A DNA stretch of 64,000 nucleotides from Empedobacter sp036647415 (GCF_036647415.1 NZ_JAVXKG010000006.1:50769-114768); one strand, 5' to 3'. Positions 9,187-17,715 are shown, counted from the first letter of the stretch. The notes: generated by a model from the letters alone, not told the origin. Program-made: numbers and translations.

Positions 9187-9214
9187 GCTTTTTATTGTAG
9201 TCAATTGCTATATA

Positions 9215-9243
9215 TTCTTGGACAAACTCAGAATGGCAATTTT
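9215..9243. repeat. Degenerate copy of a dispersed intergenic repeat
   Basis: ATTCTTGGACAAACTCAGAAT followed by GGCAA resembles the sequence GATTCTTCGATAAACTCAG at 31030 and 33297. It is a partial and diverged copy; no function is evident. The rest of 9187-9277 shows nothing recognisable. Confidence 0.45.
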
Positions 9244-9277
9244 TTTATTAAAGTTCTTCGTAAATCAATCTAAATTT

Positions 9278-9285
9278 TAATTTTG
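9278..9285 (+). promoter_or_regulatory. -7 promoter element of the NUDIX gene
   Basis: TAATTTTG matches TAnnTTTG and directly abuts the heptamer repeat. Transcription would begin inside the first repeat unit. Confidence 0.5.
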
Positions 9286-9340
9286 CATAACGCATAACGC
9301 ATAACGCATAACGCATAACGCATAACGCATAACGCATAAC
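9286..9340 (+). repeat. Tandem heptamer repeat CATAACG, 7.9 copies
   Basis: Seven perfect CATAACG units plus CATAAC fill the space between the -7 element and the NUDIX start codon, with one base left before ATG. The leader is therefore made almost wholly of repeat. No Shine-Dalgarno-like sequence is present. Confidence 0.95.
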
Positions 9341-9341
9341 A

Positions 9342-9749
9342 ATGAATCATATTTATCTTGTAAACGCACTTGTAACCGATTCTTCTGGAAGAATGTTGGC
9401 TGTTCGTAAAAAGAATTCTACTTTTTTTCAGATGGTAGGAGGAAAGCGTGAACAAAATGAAGAATTATTAGAAACCCTTCGTCGCGAATTTTTAGAAGAA
9501 ATAAACCTTGATATTCTTTCACACAGAGTTTCTTTTTTAGGAAAACACGATACGTTAGCCGTAAACGAAGAAAATACAGAAGTACATGCAAATGTGTTTC
9601 ATGTGAAATTAAAGTCGGGAGAAGCGATAAAAATAGCCTCTGAAATAGAAGAAATGGTTTGGATAACAAAAGAAAATTACCACGATTATAAATTAGCGCA
9701 TTTACTAGAAGAATTTAGTTTGCCGATTTGGTTGGATATGGAGTTTTAA
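9342..9749 (+). CDS. NUDIX hydrolase
   Basis: A 135-residue pyrophosphohydrolase acting on a nucleoside diphosphate linked to another group; the substrate cannot be told. The Nudix box is at residues 34-56: G34, E40, then REFLEE at 48-53, which provides the metal-binding glutamates. The later glycine of the consensus is Asn55. The start ATG at 9342 follows a heptamer repeat and has no ribosome-binding site, and the next in-frame Met, at residue 18, would cut the first strand of the fold. A terminator lies 24 bp after the stop. MutT-like or ADP-sugar hydrolase activity is possible. Confidence 0.9.
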   Translation: MNHIYLVNALVTDSSGRMLAVRKKNSTFFQMVGGKREQNEELLETLRREFLEEINLDILSHRVSFLGKHDTLAVNEENTEVHANVFHVKLKSGEAIKIASEIEEMVWITKENYHDYKLAHLLEEFSLPIWLDMEF

Positions 9750-9772
9750 ATATCAAAAATAATAGAACAAAT

Positions 9773-9802
9773 AAAAGTCAGAAATATTTTTCTGACTTTT
9801 TT
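9773..9802 (+). terminator. Terminator after the NUDIX gene
   Basis: AAAAGTCAGAAA, a 4-nt loop, TTTCTGACTTTT and further T residues. A long A-T-rich stem with a central GTCAG/CTGAC. Confidence 0.85.
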
Positions 9803-9865
9803 GTTTGATAACTGTAACGTTTTTATTTTATGTCTACTAACTTGTAAACACTAAAAAATAAAACG

Positions 9866-10126
9866 ATGAAATCTATTTGGGAAGCAACTTATGAAAACAA
9901 TGTAATCAGAATTGAGAATAATTGGTTTTCGGGCGAAAAACTTTTTGTAAATAATCAATTACAAGATTTTCAGGTCAATTATTTTAATCCTCCAATTTTA
10001 ACTGGACATATCAAAAATAATCAAGAAAGAATTGGAATTAAAGCTAATTTGCAACAAGGATTTTTTGGAGTTAATTGTATCCTTTTTGTTGATGATGAAC
10101 AAATTGCTCTGAAAAAAGTAAAATAA
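9866..10126 (+). CDS. Hypothetical protein, 86 aa
   Basis: Not recognised. It is short, with alternating hydrophobic and polar residues that suggest an all-beta fold (WEATYENNVIRIENNWFSGEKL). It has no signal peptide, membrane segment or metal site. It begins 63 bp after the preceding terminator and ends 6 bp before the sigma-factor gene, so it probably heads the sigma-factor transcript. The position suggests, but does not prove, a link to sigma-factor control. Confidence 0.6.
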   Translation: MKSIWEATYENNVIRIENNWFSGEKLFVNNQLQDFQVNYFNPPILTGHIKNNQERIGIKANLQQGFFGVNCILFVDDEQIALKKVK

Positions 10127-10132
10127 ACGATT

Positions 10133-10636
10133 TTGAAGGCAAAGCAAACCGAATTTTTAAATTTAATTGACCAACATAAAGGAATTCTTCATAAAGTTTC
10201 TCGTATGTATATGGACAATGCGGAGGATCAAAATGATTTGGTTCAGGAAATTGTTTTGCAATTATGGAAATCTTTTGAACGATTTGAAGGAAATTCTCAA
10301 TTTTCGACGTGGATGTATCGTGTATCGTTGAATACAGCGTTAACATTTTTCAAAAAAGAAAAAAAGAAAACAGATCGACATACATTTTTGGAGAATATAG
10401 ATCAAGTTGATGAATTAGATTCTGCCGAAAAAGAAACACAGTTAGAATTGTTTTACAAAGCTGTGCATGAATTGAATAAAGTAGAGAAAGCCTTGATATT
10501 TCTTTTCTTGGAAGGACAAAGTCACAAAGAAATAGGACAAAATCTGGGAATTACAGAAGGCAACGCTCGTGTAAAATTGAACAGAACAAAAGAAAAATTA
10601 CAAAACATCATAAAAACTTACGGTTATGAATTTTGA
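10133..10636 (+). CDS. RNA polymerase sigma factor, ECF type
   Basis: A 167-residue sigma-70-family protein directing RNA polymerase to alternative promoters. Region 2 covers about 10-80 (DLVQEIVLQLWKSF, and FSTWMYRVSLNTAL for the -10 contact). Region 4 covers about 108-160, with the helix-turn-helix SHKEIGQNLGITEGNARVKL. No ATG fits: the frame begins at a TTG at 10133, and the first ATG (residue 26) would remove part of region 2. It overlaps the following membrane-protein gene by 11 bp, the classic layout of an ECF sigma factor and its regulator. Confidence 0.9.
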   Translation: MKAKQTEFLNLIDQHKGILHKVSRMYMDNAEDQNDLVQEIVLQLWKSFERFEGNSQFSTWMYRVSLNTALTFFKKEKKKTDRHTFLENIDQVDELDSAEKETQLELFYKAVHELNKVEKALIFLFLEGQSHKEIGQNLGITEGNARVKLNRTKEKLQNIIKTYGYEF

Positions 10637-11219
10637 TGAACTACAAAAACAATGGAACGATCAGTCTTCCGAAGATGTGAAGATTGAAAAAGATTTAGAA
10701 ATAAAAAAAGTGGCCAATACGGTGGTTGATAAAGTGAGAGCTGTAATGAAAAAAGATTTCTTTTTTCAATTAACATCATTTCCTATATTATTAGTTTTTC
10801 CTTATCTTTTTGATTCTAGTTCGAATCTGATTTGGTGGGTTATAATCTGTCTTTTTGCCACAATGATAGTGCCATTTGTTTACATTTTTAAGTTTTACAA
10901 AAGGTCATATAATTTAGAATATAATTCCCTGAAAAATATTAATTGGTTTTATTATAATTACAAATCATCCATCGATATTTATAGCATATATTCGTATATC
11001 GTCTTTATTTTGATGATTATGTTTGTAGGAATTATTTATATTCAAAAAAACGATTTTTTACATTTTGAGAATGTATTTTTATTATGGCTTTATATTATTT
11101 CTACATTTATTATTTATATTTTGATATGTGTATTCATCTTAAAATGGTGGATTAATAAATTGTATAAAAAACCACTTCTCGAATTAGAAAAAATATTAAA
11201 TCAATTAGAAGAAGAATAG
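10626..11219 (+). CDS. Membrane protein coupled to sigma factor (candidate anti-sigma factor)
   Basis: A 197-residue protein whose start overlaps the end of the sigma gene. The first ~45 residues are polar and helical (MNFDELQKQWNDQSSEDVKI) and would lie in the cytoplasm. Four hydrophobic segments follow at about 46-62, 67-90, 118-138 and 146-172, and then a polar tail. A cytoplasmic N-terminal region before membrane helices, translated together with an ECF sigma factor, fits an anti-sigma factor that holds the sigma factor at the membrane. No zinc-binding HxxxCxxC motif is present. The role is inferred from position only. Confidence 0.7.
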   Translation: MNFDELQKQWNDQSSEDVKIEKDLEIKKVANTVVDKVRAVMKKDFFFQLTSFPILLVFPYLFDSSSNLIWWVIICLFATMIVPFVYIFKFYKRSYNLEYNSLKNINWFYYNYKSSIDIYSIYSYIVFILMIMFVGIIYIQKNDFLHFENVFLLWLYIISTFIIYILICVFILKWWINKLYKKPLLELEKILNQLEEE

Positions 11220-11253
11220 AAAAAATGAGCAACTAAAAGTTGCTCATTTTTTT
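11220..11253. terminator. Bidirectional terminator
   Basis: AAATGAGCAACT and AGTTGCTCATTT form a long stem with A-run and T-run on either side, between two converging genes. Confidence 0.88.
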
Positions 11254-12583
11254 AATTTGTAAACGGAATATCCAATATAAATTTGAATTTCATGGATTGA
11301 TTATTTCTCAGAATTTCGATTGATATTTCTTGATGTTCGTTATGTCGCATAAAATTTTCAATATCGGTTAAAGTCATTTTACTCACATTTTTTCCATTCA
11401 GTTTCTCTAATTGATCATTTGCTTTTAAACCCGCAAACTCTGCATTCGATTTTTTACGAACAGTTTCTATTTTGTAAATCGGTTTCATCACATACTGATA
11501 ATTCATTTTTTGCGTTGTTTTTGTATCATTTTCATTCGTTTCTTTGGTATCTAACGATATTCCAATCGATTCTTTTTTCCACTCAAAATTAGCATGAACA
11601 ATGGTTAATCCACTTCTGTTATAATGAAAAGCATCATCAAAATTTTTGTTTGGTTTGTAATAAATTTTCGCATTATTATAATCTAAAATAAGTGTAAAAC
11701 GTCTCAGAATTTCATTTCCAACAGAGCCTTTTCGGTTATTTTTGACATTAATAAATTGAATAGATTCTGGATTTGGAATCGCAATTAATGGTTGTTCAAA
11801 CTCATATTTACCAATATTTACACGATCCACAGTTCCTCTTTCACCACTTATTATTCCGTTAAAACCTTTACCTAACTCATCATAAAAAACATTGTTAGGT
11901 AGACGTAAATTATCAATCTCTTTTTTGAATAACCACAAACCGTCACTATTTCCGATATCAATTAATAATTTTTGATTATTATATTCTTGATAATGATTGA
12001 AATTGATGTTTAAAAATGGTTTCTTTTCTGCACTAATTTCCAGATCATCAGATTGATATTTATTGATTTTTTTTACATTAAGAATTGATTTATAAATGGT
12101 TATTTTTCTTTTTGAATAATCAATTTTCACAGGATAATTCCTGAAAAAATCGTAACCAATAATCCCATGTACATCAATTCCTAAGCGAGAAAACAAATCA
12201 AAATTTTGATCTTGAATAATAATTATTGGAGTTTTGGCTGAATAAAAATATTTCCCAATAGATAAAATATTTCCCGAAGAATAATAGCCAATCGTACCTT
12301 CTTCGTTATTTCCCAAACCTTTTAGTTTTATTTCTTTGAGTGTTTTATGATTTATAGCTTCGTTAAACTGACTAAATAAAATGGTTTCGCGCAAGCCAGA
12401 ATCTACAATGAAATTCATTTCGCGACCATTTAATTGAACTGGAATTATAACTAAATTTTTGATAAACTGAAACGCAATAGTTTCAGATTTTACATTTTCT
12501 GCCAATTTTAATCCAATTTCTTGTGCAGAAATCAACATTGAATTTATTAGGAAAAATAGATATAAAAGATGTTTAATTTTCAT
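11252..12583 (-). CDS. Exported retropepsin-like aspartyl protease with C-terminal PDZ domain
   Basis: A 443-residue protein with a signal peptide (about 1-20, ending MLISAQE). Two retropepsin-like lobes follow. The first has the catalytic-type D61-S-G in FIVDSGLRETILF; the second has LLIDIGNSDGLWLF, where D209-I-G replaces the usual D-T/S-G. A PDZ domain occupies about 365-440 (KSNAEFAGLKANDQLEKLNG), which could bind substrate C-termini. The family is common in Bacteroidota and its targets are mostly unknown. It is a single gene facing left between a terminator and a divergent secreted-protein gene. The altered second motif leaves activity uncertain. Confidence 0.85.
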   Translation of the reverse strand: MKIKHLLYLFFLINSMLISAQEIGLKLAENVKSETIAFQFIKNLVIIPVQLNGREMNFIVDSGLRETILFSQFNEAINHKTLKEIKLKGLGNNEEGTIGYYSSGNILSIGKYFYSAKTPIIIIQDQNFDLFSRLGIDVHGIIGYDFFRNYPVKIDYSKRKITIYKSILNVKKINKYQSDDLEISAEKKPFLNINFNHYQEYNNQKLLIDIGNSDGLWLFKKEIDNLRLPNNVFYDELGKGFNGIISGERGTVDRVNIGKYEFEQPLIAIPNPESIQFINVKNNRKGSVGNEILRRFTLILDYNNAKIYYKPNKNFDDAFHYNRSGLTIVHANFEWKKESIGISLDTKETNENDTKTTQKMNYQYVMKPIYKIETVRKKSNAEFAGLKANDQLEKLNGKNVSKMTLTDIENFMRHNEHQEISIEILRNNQSMKFKFILDIPFTN

Positions 12584-12742
12584 TCAATTAGATACTTCTA
12601 TTAAATTTATGTAAAAAAACAATACGTTTCATGAATAATTCTTAATAAATATAGATAAACTTTAACATCTTATTGTGTAGTCGTTATGAATTTTGATTGT
12701 CTTTATGTTATAAACTTGAAAAATAATTAAAATCAATAATTT

Positions 12743-13369
12743 ATGATAAAAATTTACTTCTTTTTTTTGTGTTTTATAACGTTTGTAAATGCGCAAGATT
12801 TCCGAAAAGATACGATAGAATTGAACGAAACAATTTTGTACGATAAAAGCAAATTTCGGTTGAAACGAATTGGTTCAGATACTAAGACAAAATCAATTTT
12901 AATCGGATTAACGGCTGATATTAATTTTGATAAAGATTCGTTACCGAAATTTACCAAAGAATTTGCAATTCCAATGAATGCTCCCAAAAAGGAGTTTACT
13001 TTTCAACGCATTAATTTTAACTTTAGCAGTAGTTTGAAATTAGATTCTATTATTTTAAAAGTTGATTTAACGACTATGAATAATGGAAAACCAGATCAAT
13101 CAATTTTAGAGAAACCTTTTGAAGTTGTGGTAAAAAAAGAATATCAGCAAAATGATATTTTTACAATTGATCTTCGAGATTTGAATATTAAATATCAAGA
13201 TGATTTTTTTATTAAAATAGAGTTGTTGACAGAAGTTGAAAAGCCAATTTATTTTAGTGGCGCTTTACTTGCTAAGTGTTTGTATAAAACGAGAGATTCT
13301 GATGTTTGGAAGAAAACACCTTTGGGAATTACTCCAGCAATAAACGCCGATATTTTGATAAAGAGATAA
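12743..13369 (+). CDS. Secreted protein of unknown function, 208 aa
   Basis: Signal peptide at about 1-17 (ITFVNAQDFRKD), then a beta-rich domain whose pattern (SLKLDSIILKVDLTTMNNGKP ... FFIKIELL) resembles a jelly-roll or carbohydrate-binding-like sandwich. No catalytic motif is seen. It starts 159 bp from the divergent protease gene and lies 19 bp before another secreted-protein gene, so the two may form an operon. Not assigned to a family with confidence. Confidence 0.75.
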   Translation: MIKIYFFFLCFITFVNAQDFRKDTIELNETILYDKSKFRLKRIGSDTKTKSILIGLTADINFDKDSLPKFTKEFAIPMNAPKKEFTFQRINFNFSSSLKLDSIILKVDLTTMNNGKPDQSILEKPFEVVVKKEYQQNDIFTIDLRDLNIKYQDDFFIKIELLTEVEKPIYFSGALLAKCLYKTRDSDVWKKTPLGITPAINADILIKR

Positions 13370-13388
13370 ATTCATTACTTTAAATATT

Positions 13389-14120
13389 ATGAAAAAAATT
13401 ATTACATTTTTATTTTTAGCACTTTCTATAATTGTATTCTCACAAGAGAAAACGTATCGTTTTTTATACGATTTTCATCAGAAAACAATACTTGATAAAG
13501 CAGAAAATCCTAATATGCCTTCTGAAGATTATAACATTATAGTTGCAGAACTTAATAAATCGTATGAAGTTGAAGTTACTGCAAACTCGTCATTTTCTTT
13601 TGTAAAACTTGTTGAGAAAATTAATAATGATCAAAATAAATCTTTTATAAAAATAGAGCCTGAGCCGAAATGGTTGTTAAATGATTTTGAAACCAATAAT
13701 TCTTATGATTATATTGATACTTCAGCTATTTATTTGATAGATTCTATCCAGTCAATTTCTATGAAACCAACACGTAACTCTAAGAAGATTTTAGGATTTG
13801 ATACAAAAGAATTTATTGCCGAAGATAAAACTTTTAGCTATCATTTCTGGTTGATGAAACAAGGAGATCATTCTGTAAGTCCATTAAAATTGCAGTTCAA
13901 AGGATATATTGTTGTCGAGGCAGAAATAATTAATAAAAAAGAAAATAATTCTAAAATAACCACTGAAAGAAAAGTTACTTATAGATTGAAAAATATGACA
14001 GAAGAAAATTCTTTTGATTTCAAGAAATTAAAACCAAAAAAGGTAATGACCCAAGTGGAGCTTGATGCTCTTTTGGAGAAAGTAAATACAGAACGAAACA
14101 GTGGTGTAGAAAAAGATTAA
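13389..14120 (+). CDS. Secreted protein, possibly GLPGLI-like
   Basis: A 243-residue protein with a clear signal peptide ending IVFSQE near residue 19. The middle, TRNSKKILGFDTKEFIAED, followed by FSYHFWLMKQGDHS, resembles the core of the GLPGLI family (a Lys-Ile-x-Gly-Tyr/Phe stretch followed by a Tyr/Trp-rich strand), but the GLPGLI motif itself is absent. Function of that family is unknown. It follows the 208-aa secreted protein at 19 bp. Family call is tentative; export is well supported. Confidence 0.65.
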   Translation: MKKIITFLFLALSIIVFSQEKTYRFLYDFHQKTILDKAENPNMPSEDYNIIVAELNKSYEVEVTANSSFSFVKLVEKINNDQNKSFIKIEPEPKWLLNDFETNNSYDYIDTSAIYLIDSIQSISMKPTRNSKKILGFDTKEFIAEDKTFSYHFWLMKQGDHSVSPLKLQFKGYIVVEAEIINKKENNSKITTERKVTYRLKNMTEENSFDFKKLKPKKVMTQVELDALLEKVNTERNSGVEKD

Positions 14121-14153
14121 ATTGTATAATAATATTGAATCAATTAGAAGAAT

Positions 14154-14181
14154 AAAAAAAGAGCTAAAAGCTCTTTTTTTA
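14154..14181. terminator. Bidirectional terminator
   Basis: A short AGAGCT/AGCTCT stem inside an A-run and T-run, between two converging genes. Confidence 0.75.
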
Positions 14182-14757
14182 TTATCTCGGTTTTCCCCAA
14201 CCCCAAGGAGCTGGAGGAGTTTCAATTTCTTTTGTTAAATCAAAATATACATTAAATGGAGTTTTAGATCCTGCTTTTTGTAGATTGTAGCTAAAGTTTT
14301 TATCATCTAACGTTATCCACCAAATGTTTGTCGAAGCATAATCAATCAGCGTTGCAGTTTCTTGATCTGCCGGAAACATCTGAAAATCCTTGAAACCATA
14401 ATTTGTATTCGTTCCGCCATAATAGGTAATAGAATCTGATTTTCCATTTTCGTAACGATGATCGTGTTTTAGTGTAATAATACCATCTTTTTTTGTCAAA
14501 ACCCATGTTCTCGAATAATTATCGCCAACATTGAATGGTATTTTTATTTCATTGTCTGTACAGCTTTTTACATGCATGGTTAATTTTTTACCTGTAAAAT
14601 CATCTCGCTTTATATGCTCGGCTAATTTTCCTTCGTAGGCTTTACCACAATGTTTTTTTAAATTATTCCAAAATATGTCCGAAGGTTTTTCGGTTTGTGC
14701 AAAAAGAGGTGTAAATCCAATTAAAATACATCCAATTTGTAAAGTTTTTTTCATCAT
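14182..14757 (-). CDS. Secreted protein of unknown function, 191 aa
   Basis: A signal peptide (about 1-20, IGFTPLFAQTEKP) is followed by a compact domain with two cysteines (KKHCGKAYEG and HVKSCTDNE) that could form a disulfide, several aromatic strands and a proline-rich end (ETPPAPWGWGKP). No known catalytic motif is seen. It stands alone, converging on the previous gene and 166 bp from the end of ahcY. Two adjacent Met codons can start it; both keep the signal peptide. Confidence 0.75.
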   Translation of the reverse strand: MMKKTLQIGCILIGFTPLFAQTEKPSDIFWNNLKKHCGKAYEGKLAEHIKRDDFTGKKLTMHVKSCTDNEIKIPFNVGDNYSRTWVLTKKDGIITLKHDHRYENGKSDSITYYGGTNTNYGFKDFQMFPADQETATLIDYASTNIWWITLDDKNFSYNLQKAGSKTPFNVYFDLTKEIETPPAPWGWGKPR

Positions 14758-14837
14758 AAATAATCTTCAAATCAATACTGAATCTGTCTAAAGATAGGAT
14801 TTTAAAACGATTTGTTCACAAATGAAAAATAATTGCA

Positions 14838-14869
14838 TAAAAAAGCCCTCGCTTGTTCAGGGCGAGGGC
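14838..14869 (-). terminator. Terminator of ahcY
   Basis: GCCCTCGC and GCGAGGGC form a GC-rich 8-bp stem, with the T-run on the reverse strand (seven A at 14838-14844). It lies 55 bp beyond the ahcY stop. Confidence 0.9.
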
Positions 14870-14923
14870 ATATAGTTAAGTGCTTTTTTCTTTTTTCAAA
14901 TAAAAATTCTGAATTAAAATTAA

Positions 14924-16237
14924 TTAATATCTATAATATTCTGGTTTAAATGGTCCTTCAACCTTTACTCCAATGTAATCTGCTTGTTTTTGAGATAAAA
15001 CCTCTAACTCAACACCTAATTTTGCTAAATGTAATTCAGCAACTTTTTCATCTAAGTGTTTTGGTAAAGTGTAAACTTCATTTTTGTAAGCACCAGCATT
15101 AGTCCATAATTCGATTTGAGCTAAAGTTTGGTTTGAGAATGAATTTGACATTACAAAAGATGGATGACCTGTTGCAATACCTAAGTTTACTAAACGTCCT
15201 TCTGCTAAAATGATGATATCATTTCCATTGATATTGTACATATCAACTTGAGGTTTGATTTCAGTTTTAGTTGCTCCGTAAGTTGAGTTTAACCAAGCCA
15301 TATCGATTTCGTTATCGAAGTGCCCAATGTTACAAACAACTACTTTGTCTTTCATTTTCTCGAAATGCTCTGCACGTACAATACCAAAGTTACCAGTTGT
15401 TGTAATTATAATATCAGCGTTTGCAACTACTGTATCTAATTTTTTTACTTCGTAACCTTCCATTGCAGCTTGTAAAGCACAAATAGGATCAATTTCTGTA
15501 ACTGTAACGATTGCTCCAGCACCACGGAAAGATTCTGCAGTACCTTTACCAACATCACCAAAACCACAAACTACAACACGTTTACCAGCAATCATCAAAT
15601 CTGTTCCACGACGAATCGCATCAACAGCAGACTCACGACATCCGTACTTGTTATCGAATTTCGATTTTGTTACAGAGTCGTTTACATTAATTGCAGGCAT
15701 TGGTAAAGTACCTTTCTCCATTCTTTCGTAAAGACGGTGTACACCTGTAGTTGTTTCTTCTGATAATCCTTTGATTTCAGCTACTAATTCTGGGTAACGA
15801 TCAATCACCATATTCGTTAAATCTCCACCATCATCTAAAATAAGATTTAATGGTTTGCGATCTTCTCCGAAGAATAATGTTTGTTCGATACACCAATCGA
15901 ATTCTTCCTCATTCATCCCTTTCCAAGCATACACAGGAATACCAGCAGCAGCAATTGCAGCAGCAGCATGATCTTGTGTAGAGAAAATATTACATGATGA
16001 CCATGTAACATCAGCTCCTAAGGCAACCAACGTTTCGATAAGTACTGCAGTTTGGATTGTCATATGTAAACAACCCGCAATGCGAGAACCTTTCAAAGGT
16101 TGAGTAGCTTTGAACTCTTCACGGATAGACATTAACCCTGGCATTTCAGCCTCAGCCAACGTAATTTCCTTTCTTCCCCACTCTGCTAAAGAAATATCTT
16201 TAACTTTGTATGGAATGTATTGCGTTTTTGTATCCAT
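14924..16237 (-). CDS. ahcY: Adenosylhomocysteinase
   Basis: Splits S-adenosylhomocysteine into adenosine and homocysteine, clearing the by-product of methylation. The 437-residue length is typical for a bacterial SAHase. The NAD-binding Rossmann motif is VVCGFGDVGKGTAESFRGAG, and the substrate-domain signature SCNIFSTQDHAAAAI and the C-terminal KPEYYRY are present. The ATG at 16237 is preferred; an adjacent in-frame TTG at 16240 adds only one residue. A strong GC-rich terminator follows, so it is monocistronic. Confidence 0.97.
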   Translation of the reverse strand: MDTKTQYIPYKVKDISLAEWGRKEITLAEAEMPGLMSIREEFKATQPLKGSRIAGCLHMTIQTAVLIETLVALGADVTWSSCNIFSTQDHAAAAIAAAGIPVYAWKGMNEEEFDWCIEQTLFFGEDRKPLNLILDDGGDLTNMVIDRYPELVAEIKGLSEETTTGVHRLYERMEKGTLPMPAINVNDSVTKSKFDNKYGCRESAVDAIRRGTDLMIAGKRVVVCGFGDVGKGTAESFRGAGAIVTVTEIDPICALQAAMEGYEVKKLDTVVANADIIITTTGNFGIVRAEHFEKMKDKVVVCNIGHFDNEIDMAWLNSTYGATKTEIKPQVDMYNINGNDIIILAEGRLVNLGIATGHPSFVMSNSFSNQTLAQIELWTNAGAYKNEVYTLPKHLDEKVAELHLAKLGVELEVLSQKQADYIGVKVEGPFKPEYYRY

Positions 16238-16283
16238 CAATTGATATATTTAACTAACTTTTATTTATAAAGTTTATAAGCAA

Positions 16284-16291
16284 CAAATTTA
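16284..16291 (-). promoter_or_regulatory. -7 promoter element of ahcY
   Basis: The reverse strand reads TAAATTTG, 46 bp before the ahcY ATG. Confidence 0.5.
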
Positions 16292-16314
16292 CAAACTAAT
16301 TTACGATAATAAAA

Positions 16315-16944
16315 ATGCCTATCATCGATTATATTAACAATCATAATCAAACCAAGATTGTGACGTGGAATGTGACAGAAACTAACGAAGAATTATTAGA
16401 ATATCTTCAATTAGAGGAATATAGAATGGAGAAGTATAAAAATCTCCGTCCCAAGCAAGCACGCGAATATCTGGGTTTGAGAGCGTGTCTGAAAGAATTA
16501 GGATTAAATTATGATGTAAATTATGACGAAAATGGGAAACCATATTTACCAACAAACAAAGAAATTTCTATCACACATTCCTATGGTTTAGTTGCTGTTG
16601 GCGTTAGTTCTTTTAATATCGGGATTGATATAGAATTAGCTCGACCAAAAAAAATACAAAACATCAAACATAAATTCGTGCGTCCAGACGAATTAGCGTG
16701 GATTCCGAAAGAAAAAGAAACCGAATTTTTACACATCATTTGGGGGATGAAGGAAGGACTGTATAAGTTGAATGGTGGAAATCTTTGGAATTTTCTGAAT
16801 CATTATCGTGCAGAAGAATTTGAATTGATTGAAAATAATCAAATTATTTGTTGGATTTCTGATGAGGTAAAAAGTAGAAAATATCATGCTTTTTATAAAA
16901 TGATTGATGAATATTACTTGGTTTGGGTATTGGATTATGAATAG
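16315..16944 (+). CDS. 4'-phosphopantetheinyl transferase superfamily protein
   Basis: Transfers the phosphopantetheine arm of CoA to a carrier-protein serine. The 209-residue size fits the Sfp-type group. The magnesium-binding motif GIDIE (D105, E107) and the WGMKEGLYK motif at 143-151 (K146, E147, K151) are intact, as is the earlier SITHSYG stretch at 85-91. It diverges from ahcY. The acceptor (fatty-acid ACP or a secondary-metabolism carrier) cannot be told; no synthase genes are nearby. Confidence 0.9.
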   Translation: MPIIDYINNHNQTKIVTWNVTETNEELLEYLQLEEYRMEKYKNLRPKQAREYLGLRACLKELGLNYDVNYDENGKPYLPTNKEISITHSYGLVAVGVSSFNIGIDIELARPKKIQNIKHKFVRPDELAWIPKEKETEFLHIIWGMKEGLYKLNGGNLWNFLNHYRAEEFELIENNQIICWISDEVKSRKYHAFYKMIDEYYLVWVLDYE

Positions 16945-17034
16945 ATCGAAGTTAGAATTATGATTTTTGAATGACGATATACGATTCAATATTTTAGATT
17001 TATAACGAATAACTCATCACTCACAACTTAACAA
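16945..17034. repeat. Intergenic spacer with short imperfect direct repeats
   Basis: Contains CGAATAACTCATCACTCACA, with related AACTCATC/CACTCACAACTT units, before the pnuC start. It resembles the repeat-rich junk seen between genes elsewhere in the window. No promoter consensus is found here. Confidence 0.35.
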
Positions 17035-17715
17035 ATGAACGATTTTATTGATTTTATCATTGCGCCTTACAAAACGTATTCTACGTTAAATATTATTCTT
17101 GAAATAATCGCGACATTGTTCGGAATTATCTCGGTATATTATACGTACAAACGTAATATTTTAGTTTATCCAACAACTATAATTTCCACGTTTATTTTCA
17201 TTTATTTATTTTTTAATTGGGGATTATATGGCGAAACCATTATCAATTTTTATTATACTTCGATGGCAATTTATGGATGGATTTTATGGCAAAAAAATCT
17301 TGAGGTAGATCACAAACACGTTGATGTTTCCTGGGCAACGAAGAAAGAATATCTGTATGCAACACTACTTTTTGCATTGAGTTTTATCTTTATTTTGACT
17401 ATTTATTATTTTCGTCCCGTTATTCAAAATGGTTTTGATTTAAATTATTTAGCGCAATCTAAGTTTCATTATACCAAAATAGATTTTGTAGATGCTACAA
17501 CAACAGCTGTTTTCTTAATCGGAATGTGGATGATGGCACGTAGAAAAATTGACAATTGGTACTTTTGGATTATCGGCGATTTAGTCATGATTCCATTAAT
17601 GATTTACAAAGGTGCAGTTATCACATCTGTTCAATATATCGTTTTATTAATTTTGTCATTCATCGGATTAATTGATTGGATAAAATCAGTCAAAGAAATT
17701 AGCAAGAAACAGTGA
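17035..17715 (+). CDS. pnuC: PnuC-type nicotinamide riboside transporter
   Basis: A 226-residue inner-membrane protein with about seven membrane segments and the PnuC pattern: FNWGLYGETIINFYYTSMAI in the middle and NWYFWIIGDLVMIPLMIYKG near the end. The family moves nicotinamide riboside or related vitamins by facilitated diffusion, driven by intracellular phosphorylation. No NadR-type kinase or thiamine gene is adjacent and no riboswitch was recognised upstream, so NAD precursor uptake is the default reading. It is 90 bp after the phosphopantetheinyl transferase gene. Confidence 0.9.
   Translation: MNDFIDFIIAPYKTYSTLNIILEIIATLFGIISVYYTYKRNILVYPTTIISTFIFIYLFFNWGLYGETIINFYYTSMAIYGWILWQKNLEVDHKHVDVSWATKKEYLYATLLFALSFIFILTIYYFRPVIQNGFDLNYLAQSKFHYTKIDFVDATTTAVFLIGMWMMARRKIDNWYFWIIGDLVMIPLMIYKGAVITSVQYIVLLILSFIGLIDWIKSVKEISKKQ

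Noticed and set aside
9286..9340. CATAACG array as a CRISPR or centromere-like iteron
   Set aside because: The units are 7 bp and directly adjacent with no spacers, and no cas or replication genes are near.
16945..17034. Riboswitch upstream of pnuC
   Set aside because: No thiamine, NAD or preQ1 riboswitch core was recognised; the spacer is short and repeat-like.
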